Origin: Candidatus Sericytochromatia bacterium
Lineage (GTDB): Bacteria > Cyanobacteriota > Sericytochromatia > UBA7694
Length of the DNA: 64,000 nucleotides
NCBI GenBank assembly: GCA_018780035.1
Contig: JADMKE010000024.1
Coordinates: 248,001-312,000, forward strand
Direction of reading: 5' to 3'
Shown: piece after piece, positions 53,230 to 63,145 of the stretch
Layout: each line of letters begins with the position of its first letter
How positions within the stretch are numbered: position 1 is the stretch's first letter
Made by a program: the position numbers and the translations under genes
Notes under the pieces: model-generated
The model's input: only the letters and a program-made list of their open reading frames with translations
Told to the model about the DNA's origin: nothing
Database searches by the model: none

Positions 53230-54234
53230 CTAATCCAATTCAATTTTGAGATTTTGATTTTGAAAACTATTGACATAGACCAAAAGCCGTTCGAGAAAGC
53301 TTTGATAGGTCAATTCGCGCTTTACCAGCGCTTGTAAATCTGCTCGGCTGATAAGATACAACGCTGTTTCTGTTTGGAATTTATCCAAATCGGGATTTAG
53401 GGTTATCGCAGCATCTGTATGTGAGCCTTTTTTATAAGTGGGTGCCTCAACCCGATAGGAGATCACAAAACCCAAATATGCAATTGCTTCAGTATTCCAT
53501 GATTGCAAAATGGACTGTAATCGGGGTGCAAACAGCGTATCAAAAATAAATTGGGCTCGCTTTGCGATTGAGAAATTGAGATATGACAAAGTGGTTTTGT
53601 GCCCCAAATGGGTGAGTACCAGACCCGGCTGATTGTTTACGTTGATCATTCGAGCGGGGATTTGATTGGATTGGGTCAGGGTATCGATGGCTGCCACAGG
53701 AAAAACAGGGGTGTATTTTTCACTAATATATGATCTATTGATAAAAATGACTTCGTTCTGAGAAAGCAATTTTAAAAACTGATTGATCAGCGATTTATGC
53801 GTCGTAAGCAATGTGCCTTCAATGGTTTTATTTTCCTGAAAAGCGCTGATTTGTGGCTGCAATTGATTTGTGAACATGACGGCAGGAATCTCGTTGGCTC
53901 TGACAGGATTCAAGTAGGGATCCTGGGCCAAGGTTGTCTTGAGCAATATATCCTCCACACTTTCATTGAGCAACTTTAAACTTTTGGTTTCTTCTGAGAT
54001 CGGAGGCAGGGGTTTGATTAAATCACTGGGCCGCTGCAGCGTTGGTAAAGCCGTGTTTTCGATTTTTGAGTTTAAATCGGTTTTGAGAGGTAGATTTGTT
54101 TTCTCTTTGCTTGAAGGCAATTCCACATCTGGTTTTGGAGCTTCTCCAGGAACAGAAGGCAATTGACAGGCTGTGAAGATAAAAATAGACACGACCAAGG
54201 CTGTGAATTTTGAAGGATTTAATGATTGTTTCAT
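53230..54234 (-). CDS. Hypothetical lipoprotein
   Basis: About 334 aa from ATG 54234, one base after the ppsA stop. It has a lipoprotein signal (FIFTAC lipobox) then a Pro/Lys/Ser-rich linker to residue ~70. The mature domain is a mixed alpha/beta part without a recognised motif (TALYLISRADLQALV, LERLLVYVNSFQ). The one-base spacing to ppsA means translational coupling, although a link to PEP metabolism is not obvious. Confidence 0.7.
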   Translation of the reverse strand: MKQSLNPSKFTALVVSIFIFTACQLPSVPGEAPKPDVELPSSKEKTNLPLKTDLNSKIENTALPTLQRPSDLIKPLPPISEETKSLKLLNESVEDILLKTTLAQDPYLNPVRANEIPAVMFTNQLQPQISAFQENKTIEGTLLTTHKSLINQFLKLLSQNEVIFINRSYISEKYTPVFPVAAIDTLTQSNQIPARMINVNNQPGLVLTHLGHKTTLSYLNFSIAKRAQFIFDTLFAPRLQSILQSWNTEAIAYLGFVISYRVEAPTYKKGSHTDAAITLNPDLDKFQTETALYLISRADLQALVKRELTYQSFLERLLVYVNSFQNQNLKIELD

Positions 54235-54235
54235 T

Positions 54236-56635
54236 TTAATTTTGCTCCAATTTCTGCTCGAGTTCAGCCACCCGCTGCACCACATCTACAAAGCTGTCGG
54301 GGTTAAGCGACATACTGTCGATACCCGCCTTGACCAAAAATAAGGCAAAATCCGGATAATCACTGGGCCCTTGGCCACAGATCCCGACTTTGATGCCCAC
54401 TTTATGGGCTTTCTCGATGACCATTTGAATCATCGTTTGAACAGCTTCATTGCGCTCATCAAAGAGATGGGCCAATTTGCCCGAATCACGGTCCACGCCC
54501 AGAGCCAATTGGGTCAGGTCATTGGAGCCAATTGAAAATCCATCAAATTTTTGAGCAAATTGTTCTGCCAGAATCACATTGCTGGGAATTTCACACATCA
54601 TGTAGATTTTGAGATCATCTTTGCCCTGTACCAGGCCATTTTCAGCCAAGACGGCTTTGACTTTGTCGGCCTCTTCAAGGGTGCGACAAAAGGGAATCAT
54701 GATATAGACATTGCTGAGTCCCATCTCTTCACGCACCTTGCGAATGGCTCGGCATTCCAGTTCAAAGCCTTGGCGGTATTCAGGGCTGTAATAGCGAGAG
54801 GCCCCACGAAAGCCCAACATCGGGTTTTCTTCGTGGGGTTCATAGGCCTTGCCGCCAATTAAATTGGCGTATTCATTGGTTTTAAAGTCACTCATACGCA
54901 CGATAACAGGGTGTGGGTATTGCGAAGCTGCAATTTTGGCGACGCCATACGACAATTGATCGACAAAAAAGGCCTTTTTATCGCTATAACCGCGTGTCAT
55001 CTGCATAATGACTTTTTTGGTGTCGTCATCGGGCAGGGTTTCGTAGTCCACCAAGGCCATGGGATGAATTTTGATGGCGTTATTGATAATAAACTCCATG
55101 CGCGCCAGGCCGATGCCCTTGCTTGGCAGGCGCCGCCAGCGGAATGCCACATCTGGGTTGGCAATGTTTAACATAATTTGGGTGCGTGTTTGCGGCACAT
55201 TGGTCAAAGCCACTTCACTCTCTTCAAAATTGAGCACGCCATCATAGACAAAAGCCTGGTCGCCTTGGGCACAAGAGAGCGTAATGACCTGATCGTGTTT
55301 CAGAATCCGGGTGGCGTTGCCTGTACCCACGATGGCCGGTACCCCGAGCTCCCGGCTAACAATCGCCGCGTGGCAGGTTCGGCCGCCTTGATCTGTGACA
55401 ATCCCAGCGGCTTGGGTCATGACAGGCACCCAATCCGGGTCTGTCATTTCAGTGACAAGAATCGAACCTGGGACAAATTGGGCAATGTCTTCAACATTTT
55501 TGATCAGGCATACCCGGCCAGTGACAATCGAATCACCAATGCTCAGACCTGTAACGATGGGCTTACCTTCATCCGTCAAGGTATACGATTTGAGCATTTC
55601 CACAGTTTTGCGTGATTGTACGGTTTCGGGCCGGGCCTGTACGATAAATAATTCACCGCTTTCACCGTCTTGGGCCCACTCTATGTCCATTGGCTTTTGA
55701 TAATGTTTTTCGATAATACTGGCCCAGCGCGCCAGTTTGAGGATTTCTTCGTCAGAAAGGCAAAAATGGGTTTTTTCTTCGTAGGAGGTATCGACAATTT
55801 TGGTGGTGCCCACGCCGCCGACTGAGTAAATCATTTTTTTGTCTTTGCGGCCGAGTTTTTTGGTCAGAATCGGGGTTTTGTCTGCCTGATCGAGCAGGGG
55901 TTTAAAGACGATAAATTCATCGGGGGTGACCATGCCCTGCACAACGCATTCCCCGAGGCCCCAAGCGCCTGTAATGGTGATTATATTGGGGAATCCGGTC
56001 TCTGTATCAAGGGTAAATAAGACACCTGAACAGGCAATGTCTGAGCGCACCATTTTTTGCACCCCAATGCTGAGGGACACATCCAAGTGGTCATATCCCT
56101 TTTCCTCGCGGTAGTGGATGGCACGGTCGGTGAAAAGTGAGGCAAAACATTTGCGGCTGGCTTCGAGAATGCCGCCAATGCCTGTGATATTTAAAAATGT
56201 TTCCTGTTGACCTGCAAAGCTGGCGTCAGGCAGGTCTTCGGCGGTGGCTGAGGAGCGGACAGCCACGTCAATGGTCTCTTGACCATACAGTCGACTCAGT
56301 TCGGTATATGCGGTATCGAGGTCCCTGACAAAGTCTTCAGAGAATTGGGTATTGAGGAAGAGGTTGCGTATCGCTTTGCCTGTACTCTCTAAAGAGCGGC
56401 TGCCCGATTTGAATTCGCCGATTAAGAGTTGAATTTTTTCTGACAAGTGGTTATACTCCAGAAAATGCCGATAGGCATCAACAGTGGTGGCAAAACCATT
56501 GGGCACCTGAATATTTTTGCGGCTCAGAAGGCGTATCATCTCTCCCAAAGAGGCATTTTTGCCTCCCACGACGGGAACGTCGTTCAGACTCAGGGTATTA
56601 AAAAAACGAATAAAATTAATCTCAGTGGTTGTCAT
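54236..56635 (-). CDS. ppsA: Phosphoenolpyruvate synthase
   Basis: A 799-aa enzyme making PEP from pyruvate, ATP and water. Residues 1-340: ATP-grasp domain (VVGGKNASLGEM, VAVRSSATAEDLPDASFAGQQETFLN). Residues ~380-460: phosphohistidine domain with GGRTCHAAIVSRELGVPAIVG (H422, equal to E. coli H421). Residues ~475-790: PEP/pyruvate barrel (GIGLARMEF, MLGFRGASRY, CEIPSNVILAEQF, GSNDLTQLALGVDRDS, CGQGPSD). All expected residues are present. It supports gluconeogenesis. Divergent from the DUF445 gene, 55 bp between starts. Confidence 0.95.
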   Translation of the reverse strand: MTTTEINFIRFFNTLSLNDVPVVGGKNASLGEMIRLLSRKNIQVPNGFATTVDAYRHFLEYNHLSEKIQLLIGEFKSGSRSLESTGKAIRNLFLNTQFSEDFVRDLDTAYTELSRLYGQETIDVAVRSSATAEDLPDASFAGQQETFLNITGIGGILEASRKCFASLFTDRAIHYREEKGYDHLDVSLSIGVQKMVRSDIACSGVLFTLDTETGFPNIITITGAWGLGECVVQGMVTPDEFIVFKPLLDQADKTPILTKKLGRKDKKMIYSVGGVGTTKIVDTSYEEKTHFCLSDEEILKLARWASIIEKHYQKPMDIEWAQDGESGELFIVQARPETVQSRKTVEMLKSYTLTDEGKPIVTGLSIGDSIVTGRVCLIKNVEDIAQFVPGSILVTEMTDPDWVPVMTQAAGIVTDQGGRTCHAAIVSRELGVPAIVGTGNATRILKHDQVITLSCAQGDQAFVYDGVLNFEESEVALTNVPQTRTQIMLNIANPDVAFRWRRLPSKGIGLARMEFIINNAIKIHPMALVDYETLPDDDTKKVIMQMTRGYSDKKAFFVDQLSYGVAKIAASQYPHPVIVRMSDFKTNEYANLIGGKAYEPHEENPMLGFRGASRYYSPEYRQGFELECRAIRKVREEMGLSNVYIMIPFCRTLEEADKVKAVLAENGLVQGKDDLKIYMMCEIPSNVILAEQFAQKFDGFSIGSNDLTQLALGVDRDSGKLAHLFDERNEAVQTMIQMVIEKAHKVGIKVGICGQGPSDYPDFALFLVKAGIDSMSLNPDSFVDVVQRVAELEQKLEQN

Positions 56636-56690
56636 GCGGGCCCTCCCAGCGTTTCAAAAGGATATTTAATTATACAGGTGAGCACGTCCT

Positions 56691-59600
56691 TTGGATTTTA
56701 ATCTTCTCTTGGTCAATTTGCTCGCGGGCAGTCTGGTCGGTTATGTGACCAAATCGCTGGCGATCAATATGCTGTTTAAAAAATACCCCCTGATTGGTGG
56801 GGCTGAGATCATCAAAGACCGCGAAAATCTCGAAAAAGCCATGAGTTGGCTGGTCGAAGAGCGTCTGATCAAACCTGCTACCTTGCTCGAAGAGTTTCAA
56901 AAAGAGGCCTTTAAGGACTCTTTTAAACACCTGATTCAGCACATCTTACACGAGAGCTTGCAAAACAATCTGAAAGAACTTACTCAGATTCAAGATCTGC
57001 AAGGGTTTACTGAGACCAGCCAGAATTTACGTGATTTTTTGCTGGAAAAACGCGATGAAATTTTACCGGTCTGTATTGATTTGCTGTTAGAACAACTTCA
57101 AATTGACGATTTGCAGACTCCAGAACAATGGGCATATTTTATTCGTCAAATTTTGGCTCAAAAAGACTTGATTGAGCCTGGTTTACTTGAAAATACGTAT
57201 ATTCAATTTCGTCAAGAATCTGAAGCCATCAAGTTGGGAGATATTCTCAGTGATGAACTTTTTTCCCATCTATTAAGATCTGTTTTGCCCGCAGACCTTG
57301 AAGCCCTCTATCCAGAGCAAGAGCGTCAAAATTTGGCGGATCACTTGCAGAAAATTTACCAGATATTCTTTGAGGGGGCCGACTGGCAAGCTCTCAATGC
57401 CTCTTTTCAATCCCTGTCTTTGGCCCAATTATTGGCAGGCACAGATTTTAACCATGGTTTAGAGCGATTGATTCAAACTGTTTTGACATTTTTGGATTCT
57501 GTTAAAGGTCAATATTTGCTCTTAAAAATTATGATGCAAATCATTCATTTACTGAAACAAATGGATGTGCCTCTGTCTGACTTTTTAACAGATCGGCTTG
57601 AAGACCAAGCAGTAACCTTAATCGAACGCTATTTGCCTGAAATCGTCGAAGTGTTAGAAAATTGGTTAACCGAGAACAAAGTCGAACTTGAAGCCATGAT
57701 TCAATCTGCCATTGGGGCCCATTTGCAGTCAGAAAATCTGGTCAAACAGATGATTGGCAATATTTTTGGCCAACAACTCACTGCCCGTTACCAAGTAGTT
57801 GAAAACACATTGCAAGAGATCAAAACCCTTTTAAAAGAGCAGGGGCCAGGTGATATCGCCGCAATGGTCTCGCGTTTTCTCAACCACACCCATCTCAATG
57901 TGTTAGCGGGCTATTTGGAAAAATACATCCTCAATGAAAAAGCCTTGGTGCAACTCTGTTTGGAGATGTTACAAAAATACCTACCCCGCCTCAAAATGAG
58001 CAGTTTGCAACATCTTTTAGAACAGCCTTTGAGTCATTTACCGATACTCAATCAGCTCAAATTAGAACATTTGGCTGAATTGGGCTTTCAGGGTGTTTTA
58101 GACTTTTGTAAAACCCGAATATTGGGGCAAAATGGGGGAGGAACTCTGTTTAAAGAATTGGTCAAACCCTTTTGGCCATTGTTAAAAGGATTACCTTTGG
58201 CTTTATTTTTACCAGAAAAACCAGATGTTTTGCTTAAATACATCCAAGAAATTGGTTTATCTGAGGGCTTTTCAGATGTTTTAAGTGAAAATTTACGTTT
58301 AGAACAGTGGGAACTATTTCAAGGCAGATCATTGGGGCAATTATTGAGCCCTGGTTTAAAAAAAGCTCTGTCATTTACCCTGTCTGAGTTTTATTTGCAG
58401 GTTGTAGATCAGGTATTGCTGTCTTTAAAACAAGAAAATATCCGCCAAATTTATACTTCAAGTTTGAATATTTACAGTGAACTCAGCCAAGATCCTGTAT
58501 TTATGGAACAATTGACCCATACTTTGGTAGAGTTGATGGTCGGATTGATCCGCGACAATCACATGCTTGACGGTAAAATTTATATTGCCATTAAAGAGAG
58601 TTTCTCACGTTTTTCTGATGATGAACTCAAAGCTGAAATGGACAGCTTTATGGGCGGTGAGTTGCAACCCATTAAACTTTTGGGGGCATTTCTGGGAGCC
58701 GCTGTTGGTGTAGGTATGTGGTATATGTCGTTTATCCCTGGTTATGGACAATTTGTAAAAGGCAATTGGGCGCTGCTTTCATATTCTCTGTCTTATGCTC
58801 TTACTGAGGTGGGAACCAATTGGATGGCAATAAAAATGCTATTTAAGCCTTATAAAGCCCATAAAATACCTGGAACCAATTGGAATTGGCCTTTTACCCC
58901 TGGAATTTTTCCAAAGAATAAATCAGCTTTGGCAGATAGCATGGTCAATTTTGTCGATAAAAAGCTGTTGTCCAAAGACAATATGGTCAAAATATTGGAA
59001 AAATACCATCCTGCTTGGAAAAAAGCGATTCGTCAGGTTGTTGCTCTCGATGATTATGCTGTTATTCATCAAACATTGCAACAGTATACCCGCGAACAAT
59101 ATCCCCATTTAACCCCACTTTTATTAAAATTGGGCTTTGCAGAACTGGACCGCCACCGTTCAGACATTGCAGATTATTTTATGGCCGAGATGCACCAATT
59201 AAAGGATTTGTCTTTGGATTTTAGCCCAATCTTGACTGAAGTGAGACAACTCAGTCAGAAAAATCATCCTACTTGGATCCCGCTTATGGTTGAAAAAGGT
59301 CGATTGATTGCCAAACAAATTAAAGCCCCTGATTTTCCAAGTTCAACTTATCTTTCAGCGATTCTACCTGGTCTTTTACAAAATTTCTTAGCTCCCCATT
59401 ATTTGCCTGAATTGCGAAGATCGACCTTGCAGGCCATTACCAATCCTGCCTTGGCAAAACAGCCTTTGAATCGTTTTTTATCGACCTTATCCATTTCTGA
59501 AGGCGTGGATTTTTTATTTGAACTCTTTGCCTCTCAATTAGAAAAACCAGAAGTCCAAAGCCATCTGATTCAATTGTTAAAAAATTCATTTGCAAAATTA

Positions 59601-60830
59601 GAAATTCCTGCCGACAGCACATTGGGGACTGTGTTTGAAGGCCGTCTGTTAAGAAGTATCTTACAGGAATCAGATTTTATCTTTGACTCATTTTCTGACT
59701 ATCTTTTGGAGTTGGCCAAGAGTAAACGCAAAGAAATTACCCGCTTAATTCTCTCAGATATTGAAACCAAAGGTGTGATGGAATTTATGCTTTTGACGTT
59801 TGGGGGTATCCGAGAAGATATTCGCAAAGTTGTGGCCGTTTTGATCGACGAAGAATTGCCTGTCTATTTGCTCGAAAAACGAGAGCAATTACAAACCCTG
59901 TTTGAAAGTCTGATCAAAGACCGAGTGGCTTTGATTCCACTAGCAGAATTGGGATTAACCAAGGATATGCTCAATTTAGAAAGAATATTTGACATTTTAC
60001 GCCATTATAGCCTTGAACATCCTGCATTAATTGTTTTAATTAAAGAATTAAGTGAAGCCATAGTTGGTAATACTTTGCATTATTTAAATCTCCAAGATGT
60101 AGGTTACATCCTTAGCTTGCAATCTGAAGAAGCTGTTTATACACGAATTCAAGACCAAGCAGAGATTTTACAGCTTCTTTTAGAAGCACAATGGCAAAGG
60201 CATCAAACCAGTTTAATGCCTGAATTTCACCTCTTTTTTGAAAATTTGGGCGGCTCTTTAACCAATCAGGCTTTGCCAATTTTTGTCGAAATACCTGAAA
60301 GTTTGTTAAATGCTGGGGCTGAACAATTGTTTTTCCAATTTAAAGACAGCCCAAGTCTTAATCAGGGGATACAAGTCCTGAGTCAGAAATTATTGAGTCA
60401 AGATTTGACTTTACTTTTAAAACCCGAATACTTTAAACGGGATATTGAAAAGGTCTTGTCCAAATTGACTTGCCCGGATGTGCCAGGATCGCGGCAGGTT
60501 CAATTTCAAACTCAAATTCAAACACAATTTGAACCGCTGATCCTCGAATTTGTAGAGGTTTTAAATGAAACCGTCGGGGATGAAACCCAGGAAGTCGTAG
60601 AAGAAATTCTGGTGAATAGTTTAATTGACAGTTTGCGGGTGAATAACCGTGAATTATTGGAGCCGATAGATTTTGAATCAATTGTCCGTCGCGAAATAGA
60701 GGTCATGGAACCCGAACGAATTGAATCGCTGTTTGAATTTGCCCAACCTATTTTTCGCTTACTGGTTTGGTATGGCGCCTGGGGTGGGGTGATTGGCTTA
60801 ATTGTGGGAGTTTTTGAATGGCTGCGATAG
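56691..60830 (+). CDS. Double DUF445 (YheB/UPF0754-like) membrane protein
   Basis: A 1379-aa protein from TTG 56691. DUF445 proteins are usually 200-450 aa with the signature GY.TN..AI.MLF.P. Here the signature occurs twice: near residue 18 (GYVTKSLAINMLFKKYP) and near 705 (TEVGTNWMAIKMLFKPY, followed by WPFTPGIFPKNKSALADSM, the best-kept copy). Between and after them are long helical repeats. Membrane segments are residues ~4-25, ~665-700 and a C-terminal one (LLVWYGAWGGVIGLIVGVF). Role unknown; family members have been linked to spore-coat and envelope assembly. AGGTG upstream is a weak ribosome-binding site. Confidence 0.82.
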   Translation: MDFNLLLVNLLAGSLVGYVTKSLAINMLFKKYPLIGGAEIIKDRENLEKAMSWLVEERLIKPATLLEEFQKEAFKDSFKHLIQHILHESLQNNLKELTQIQDLQGFTETSQNLRDFLLEKRDEILPVCIDLLLEQLQIDDLQTPEQWAYFIRQILAQKDLIEPGLLENTYIQFRQESEAIKLGDILSDELFSHLLRSVLPADLEALYPEQERQNLADHLQKIYQIFFEGADWQALNASFQSLSLAQLLAGTDFNHGLERLIQTVLTFLDSVKGQYLLLKIMMQIIHLLKQMDVPLSDFLTDRLEDQAVTLIERYLPEIVEVLENWLTENKVELEAMIQSAIGAHLQSENLVKQMIGNIFGQQLTARYQVVENTLQEIKTLLKEQGPGDIAAMVSRFLNHTHLNVLAGYLEKYILNEKALVQLCLEMLQKYLPRLKMSSLQHLLEQPLSHLPILNQLKLEHLAELGFQGVLDFCKTRILGQNGGGTLFKELVKPFWPLLKGLPLALFLPEKPDVLLKYIQEIGLSEGFSDVLSENLRLEQWELFQGRSLGQLLSPGLKKALSFTLSEFYLQVVDQVLLSLKQENIRQIYTSSLNIYSELSQDPVFMEQLTHTLVELMVGLIRDNHMLDGKIYIAIKESFSRFSDDELKAEMDSFMGGELQPIKLLGAFLGAAVGVGMWYMSFIPGYGQFVKGNWALLSYSLSYALTEVGTNWMAIKMLFKPYKAHKIPGTNWNWPFTPGIFPKNKSALADSMVNFVDKKLLSKDNMVKILEKYHPAWKKAIRQVVALDDYAVIHQTLQQYTREQYPHLTPLLLKLGFAELDRHRSDIADYFMAEMHQLKDLSLDFSPILTEVRQLSQKNHPTWIPLMVEKGRLIAKQIKAPDFPSSTYLSAILPGLLQNFLAPHYLPELRRSTLQAITNPALAKQPLNRFLSTLSISEGVDFLFELFASQLEKPEVQSHLIQLLKNSFAKLEIPADSTLGTVFEGRLLRSILQESDFIFDSFSDYLLELAKSKRKEITRLILSDIETKGVMEFMLLTFGGIREDIRKVVAVLIDEELPVYLLEKREQLQTLFESLIKDRVALIPLAELGLTKDMLNLERIFDILRHYSLEHPALIVLIKELSEAIVGNTLHYLNLQDVGYILSLQSEEAVYTRIQDQAEILQLLLEAQWQRHQTSLMPEFHLFFENLGGSLTNQALPIFVEIPESLLNAGAEQLFFQFKDSPSLNQGIQVLSQKLLSQDLTLLLKPEYFKRDIEKVLSKLTCPDVPGSRQVQFQTQIQTQFEPLILEFVEVLNETVGDETQEVVEEILVNSLIDSLRVNNRELLEPIDFESIVRREIEVMEPERIESLFEFAQPIFRLLVWYGAWGGVIGLIVGVFEWLR

Positions 60831-60865
60831 AATAGTATAAGACGTTTAGAAATTAAGGTAAATTT

Positions 60866-61264
60866 ATGTTGTTTGAACAAATTAAAAAAGATCAGCTTAC
60901 GGCCCGCAAGAACAAAGAATCAGATAAAGCCCTCTGGCTTTCCACCTTGATTGGTGAGTTGCAGCGGGGAGAAAAAGATTTTAGCGATGCCAAAGTCTTG
61001 GGCCTGATTAAAAAGAATCTGGAAAATCTGCGCGAAAATCTCAAACACAATCCAAACTCAGAATCGGCCCAAAATGAAATCGCCTTTTTGGAAGCCTATC
61101 TGCCCCAGCAAATGTCCGAAACAGAAATCCAAACAGCTGTACAAAAGTTGATTGCTGAAGGCGCTACCAATATGAAAATGGTGATGACAGGATTGCAAAC
61201 CCAGTACACAGGATTGTACGACGGTAAACTCGCTTCGAAACTGGTAAAAGACGCACTGGGGTAG
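60866..61264 (+). CDS. yqeY: YqeY / GatB-YqeY domain protein
   Basis: A 132-aa protein of the YqeY family: LFEQIKKDQLTARKNKE start, LWLSTLIGELQRGEKD, LEAYLPQQMSETEIQTAVQKLI, and TGLYDGKLASKLVKDAL, the helical tail domain shared with GatB. These proteins bind tRNA and may help amidotransferase function; gatA lies at 28299-29720. AAGG precedes the ATG. -10-like TAGAAT/TATAAG sit just upstream. Confidence 0.92.
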   Translation: MLFEQIKKDQLTARKNKESDKALWLSTLIGELQRGEKDFSDAKVLGLIKKNLENLRENLKHNPNSESAQNEIAFLEAYLPQQMSETEIQTAVQKLIAEGATNMKMVMTGLQTQYTGLYDGKLASKLVKDALG

Positions 61265-61283
61265 CCAAATTCGGCTCCCTTTG

Positions 61284-61314
61284 ACGGGCTCAGGGAAACG
61301 CTCAGTGAGCCCGT
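61284..61314 (+). repeat. Inverted repeat downstream of yqeY (REP-like)
   Basis: ACGGGCTCA (61284-61292) and TGAGCCCGT (61306-61314), 9 bp, with a 13-nt loop, 20 nt after the yqeY stop. The wording resembles common REP-type elements. A smaller related hairpin (TCCGC-TGA-GCGGA, then GTCGAAGCG) lies at 61938-61955. A T-run starting near 61330 could give termination. Confidence 0.5.
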
Positions 61315-61372
61315 TTCAAGCTGAGTCTGCTTTTTTATTTGCTTAATTTTGAGCGAAAGGGGATTTGGAACA

Positions 61373-61900
61373 GTGAAAGTATTAGGTTGTTTTTTTAAGC
61401 TATGTCTCACCCTGACGTTGATAGCGGTTCCCTTTCAACCTGTTTTGGCTCAGGAATTTTCGTTGGCTGAAAGCCCACCCATTATTTTGGAACAGAAAAA
61501 TCCTGAGCTTGAATTGGCCTTGTTTAAAGAAAAAAAAGATCCCTGGCCTGCGGTTAAAGTAAATTTTGTTATTCCGTTTGGGCTGGGCTCTTTTCTTCAG
61601 GGTGATATGATGGGTGGTGTTGTCATTCTTGTTTTAGATGGATTGAGCACAATGAGTCTTGTTGGTGAGTTTGTTATGAGTAAAGGAATTGATAGACCCA
61701 ATAGAGGAGGTACTAGAGTTATTTCGATTCTAGGTTTTTTTCTATTTTGGGGGTTTGGACGTTTGGTGGGATTTATTGCTCCACACATGCATTATGAGTC
61801 AGAATTAAAAGCCTTTATCCAAAAACAAGAAATCGAAGATAGTAATTCTAACCAGAGTCCAGAAACCCTGTCTTTGCTCAATTTGACTTATACATTTTAA
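61373..61900 (+). CDS. Exported membrane protein, weakly P13-like
   Basis: A 175-aa protein from GTG 61373 with a signal peptide (residues 1-25, LCLTLTLIAVPFQPVLAQ). Two hydrophobic parts (VKVNFVIPFGLGSFLQGDMMGGVVILVLDGL and RVISILGFFLFWGFGRLVGFIAP) fit a small integral membrane protein. The PFGLGSFLQGD segment recalls the Borrelia P13 family, only a weak likeness. Base composition becomes more AT-rich here than in the neighbours to the left. Confidence 0.65.
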   Translation: MKVLGCFFKLCLTLTLIAVPFQPVLAQEFSLAESPPIILEQKNPELELALFKEKKDPWPAVKVNFVIPFGLGSFLQGDMMGGVVILVLDGLSTMSLVGEFVMSKGIDRPNRGGTRVISILGFFLFWGFGRLVGFIAPHMHYESELKAFIQKQEIEDSNSNQSPETLSLLNLTYTF

Positions 61901-61956
61901 TGTTTCGTTCAAGTGAATGAAACACAAATGTCCGCTGAGCGGAGTCGAAGCGAGTA

Positions 61957-62378
61957 TTACAAATCCAAGTCAGAGATCCATTCCCCATATTTTTCCAGAT
62001 AATCTGGGAGTGAACGAATTTTATCCAAACCCACAGTATCAAATTCATCCATACCTGATTTGGCAATTACACCTAAAAAACGAAGCGCTCCACGAATAGT
62101 GTTGATCTGTTCTTCAATCAAATCAGGGCCAGAATACAACCTTGCCCATTGCGAACCGATTCCGCCAAAATAATCGGTCACAATGATGGTAAACAGAGAA
62201 TGTGAACTGGCTGTGATTTGAGCGTTTTTAATGTGTATTGCCAATAGGCTGAATAATAATGATTGATGGGAAAGAGATTTAAATCAAACCCCAGGGGAAT
62301 TGCAAAAAGATCATAGGGTTTTGCGACTTGGGGCTCAAAGTGGCCTTTTAAAATAAGTCCTGTGAGATTGTGCGACAT
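61957..62378 (-). pseudogene. Frameshifted gene for a conserved-looking small protein
   Basis: Two overlapping frames look like one gene. Frame one (62378 to about 62230) gives SHNLTGLILKGHFEPQVAKPYDLF and HYYSAYWQYTLK. Frame two continues NAQITASSHSLFTIIVTDYFGG to SDLDL (stop 61957). The join falls on an A5 run (T5 at 62225-62229 on the plus strand). One extra A would make a single ~140-aa frame. This may be a real inactivation, phase variation or a sequencing error. No family recognised; the FGGIGSQWARL block looks conserved. Confidence 0.55.
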
Positions 62379-62424
62379 TTTTTAACCCTTCAAAAAGAGT
62401 AAGACAACACCTCTTCAGTTTAAA

Positions 62425-62454
62425 CAAAAAATACCCTTCATCGGGTATTTTTTG
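62425..62454. terminator. Bidirectional intrinsic terminator-like hairpin
   Basis: CAAAAAATACCC (62425-62436) and GGGTATTTTTTG (62443-62454), a perfect 12-bp stem with a 6-nt loop and A/T tracts on both sides (TTTTT follows). It can act in either direction, but no complete gene ends next to it, which suggests an unseen transcript in the island. Confidence 0.75.
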
Positions 62455-62831
62455 TTTTTACAGGCTTTCAACTCCCTTAAATTCATTTTACCTACAATAA
62501 TAAACATTATTGTATATGTAGAACCCCCTTTTTAGGGTGTTTTAAGCGCTTATATTGAATAACTTGGCAATATATCTTTACATTGTCCTCTGAAAAAAAT
62601 TTTTAATGTTCAATAATTTGTTAGCTCTATTTAAAGGTTTAAAATTACAAATAATATATTTACTCATAAATATTATTTATTCTTCTTAAAAATAATCGAG
62701 TAAATATTCATATAAAAAGAGTGCAATTTTTTACTATAAACGTTGAAATTGTTTAATCAGAATTATTTTATTTACAAATATAGCTGAATTTAACTTAAAT
62801 TGTCAAATCAATACAATTCGATAACCAACGC

Positions 62832-62859
62832 AAAATAATTGCATCGATGCAATTATTTT
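62832..62859. repeat. Perfect 28-bp palindrome
   Basis: 14 bp each side without spacer (AAAATAATTGCATC / GATGCAATTATTTT), centred between 62845 and 62846, in the gene-free island. It may be a protein-binding site, a terminator with a CGAT loop, or a cruciform-prone site. Confidence 0.65.
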
Positions 62860-63145
62860 TAGGGTCTCTACATATTTTTATTGATAATAACTCGTCTCTT
62901 ATATTTTGACGAAAATACTTTAATGATGAATATTACTCAATCAAATTTTTTTAATCAGTAATTTGTCCCATTTAAATTCAAAATAAAGTTTTAGCCCTCA
63001 AAAATAATTGAAGAGCCTTATTTTTTCAAGCCTCTGGTATAAAATTGGGTTCTTTTTTTTGACGCATCTCTTTTAAAAGAAATAAACCGCTTTCTCACAC
63101 ACAGGAAGAAAACGGTTTTTGGAGATTCAGATTTTAGCCAAGAAA

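Noticed and set aside
61284..61955. CRISPR array or insertion-sequence ends
   Set aside because: Only two dissimilar short hairpins, no regular spacing, no transposase or cas gene.
62225..62245. Programmed -1 frameshifting in the gene at 61957-62378
   Set aside because: The site is a simple A5 run without an X-XXY-YYZ heptamer in the first frame and no downstream stimulator was seen; an indel is simpler.
62461..63140. Replication origin in the AT-rich island
   Set aside because: AT richness is suggestive but no cluster of DnaA boxes and no dnaA/dnaN/gidA neighbours were found.
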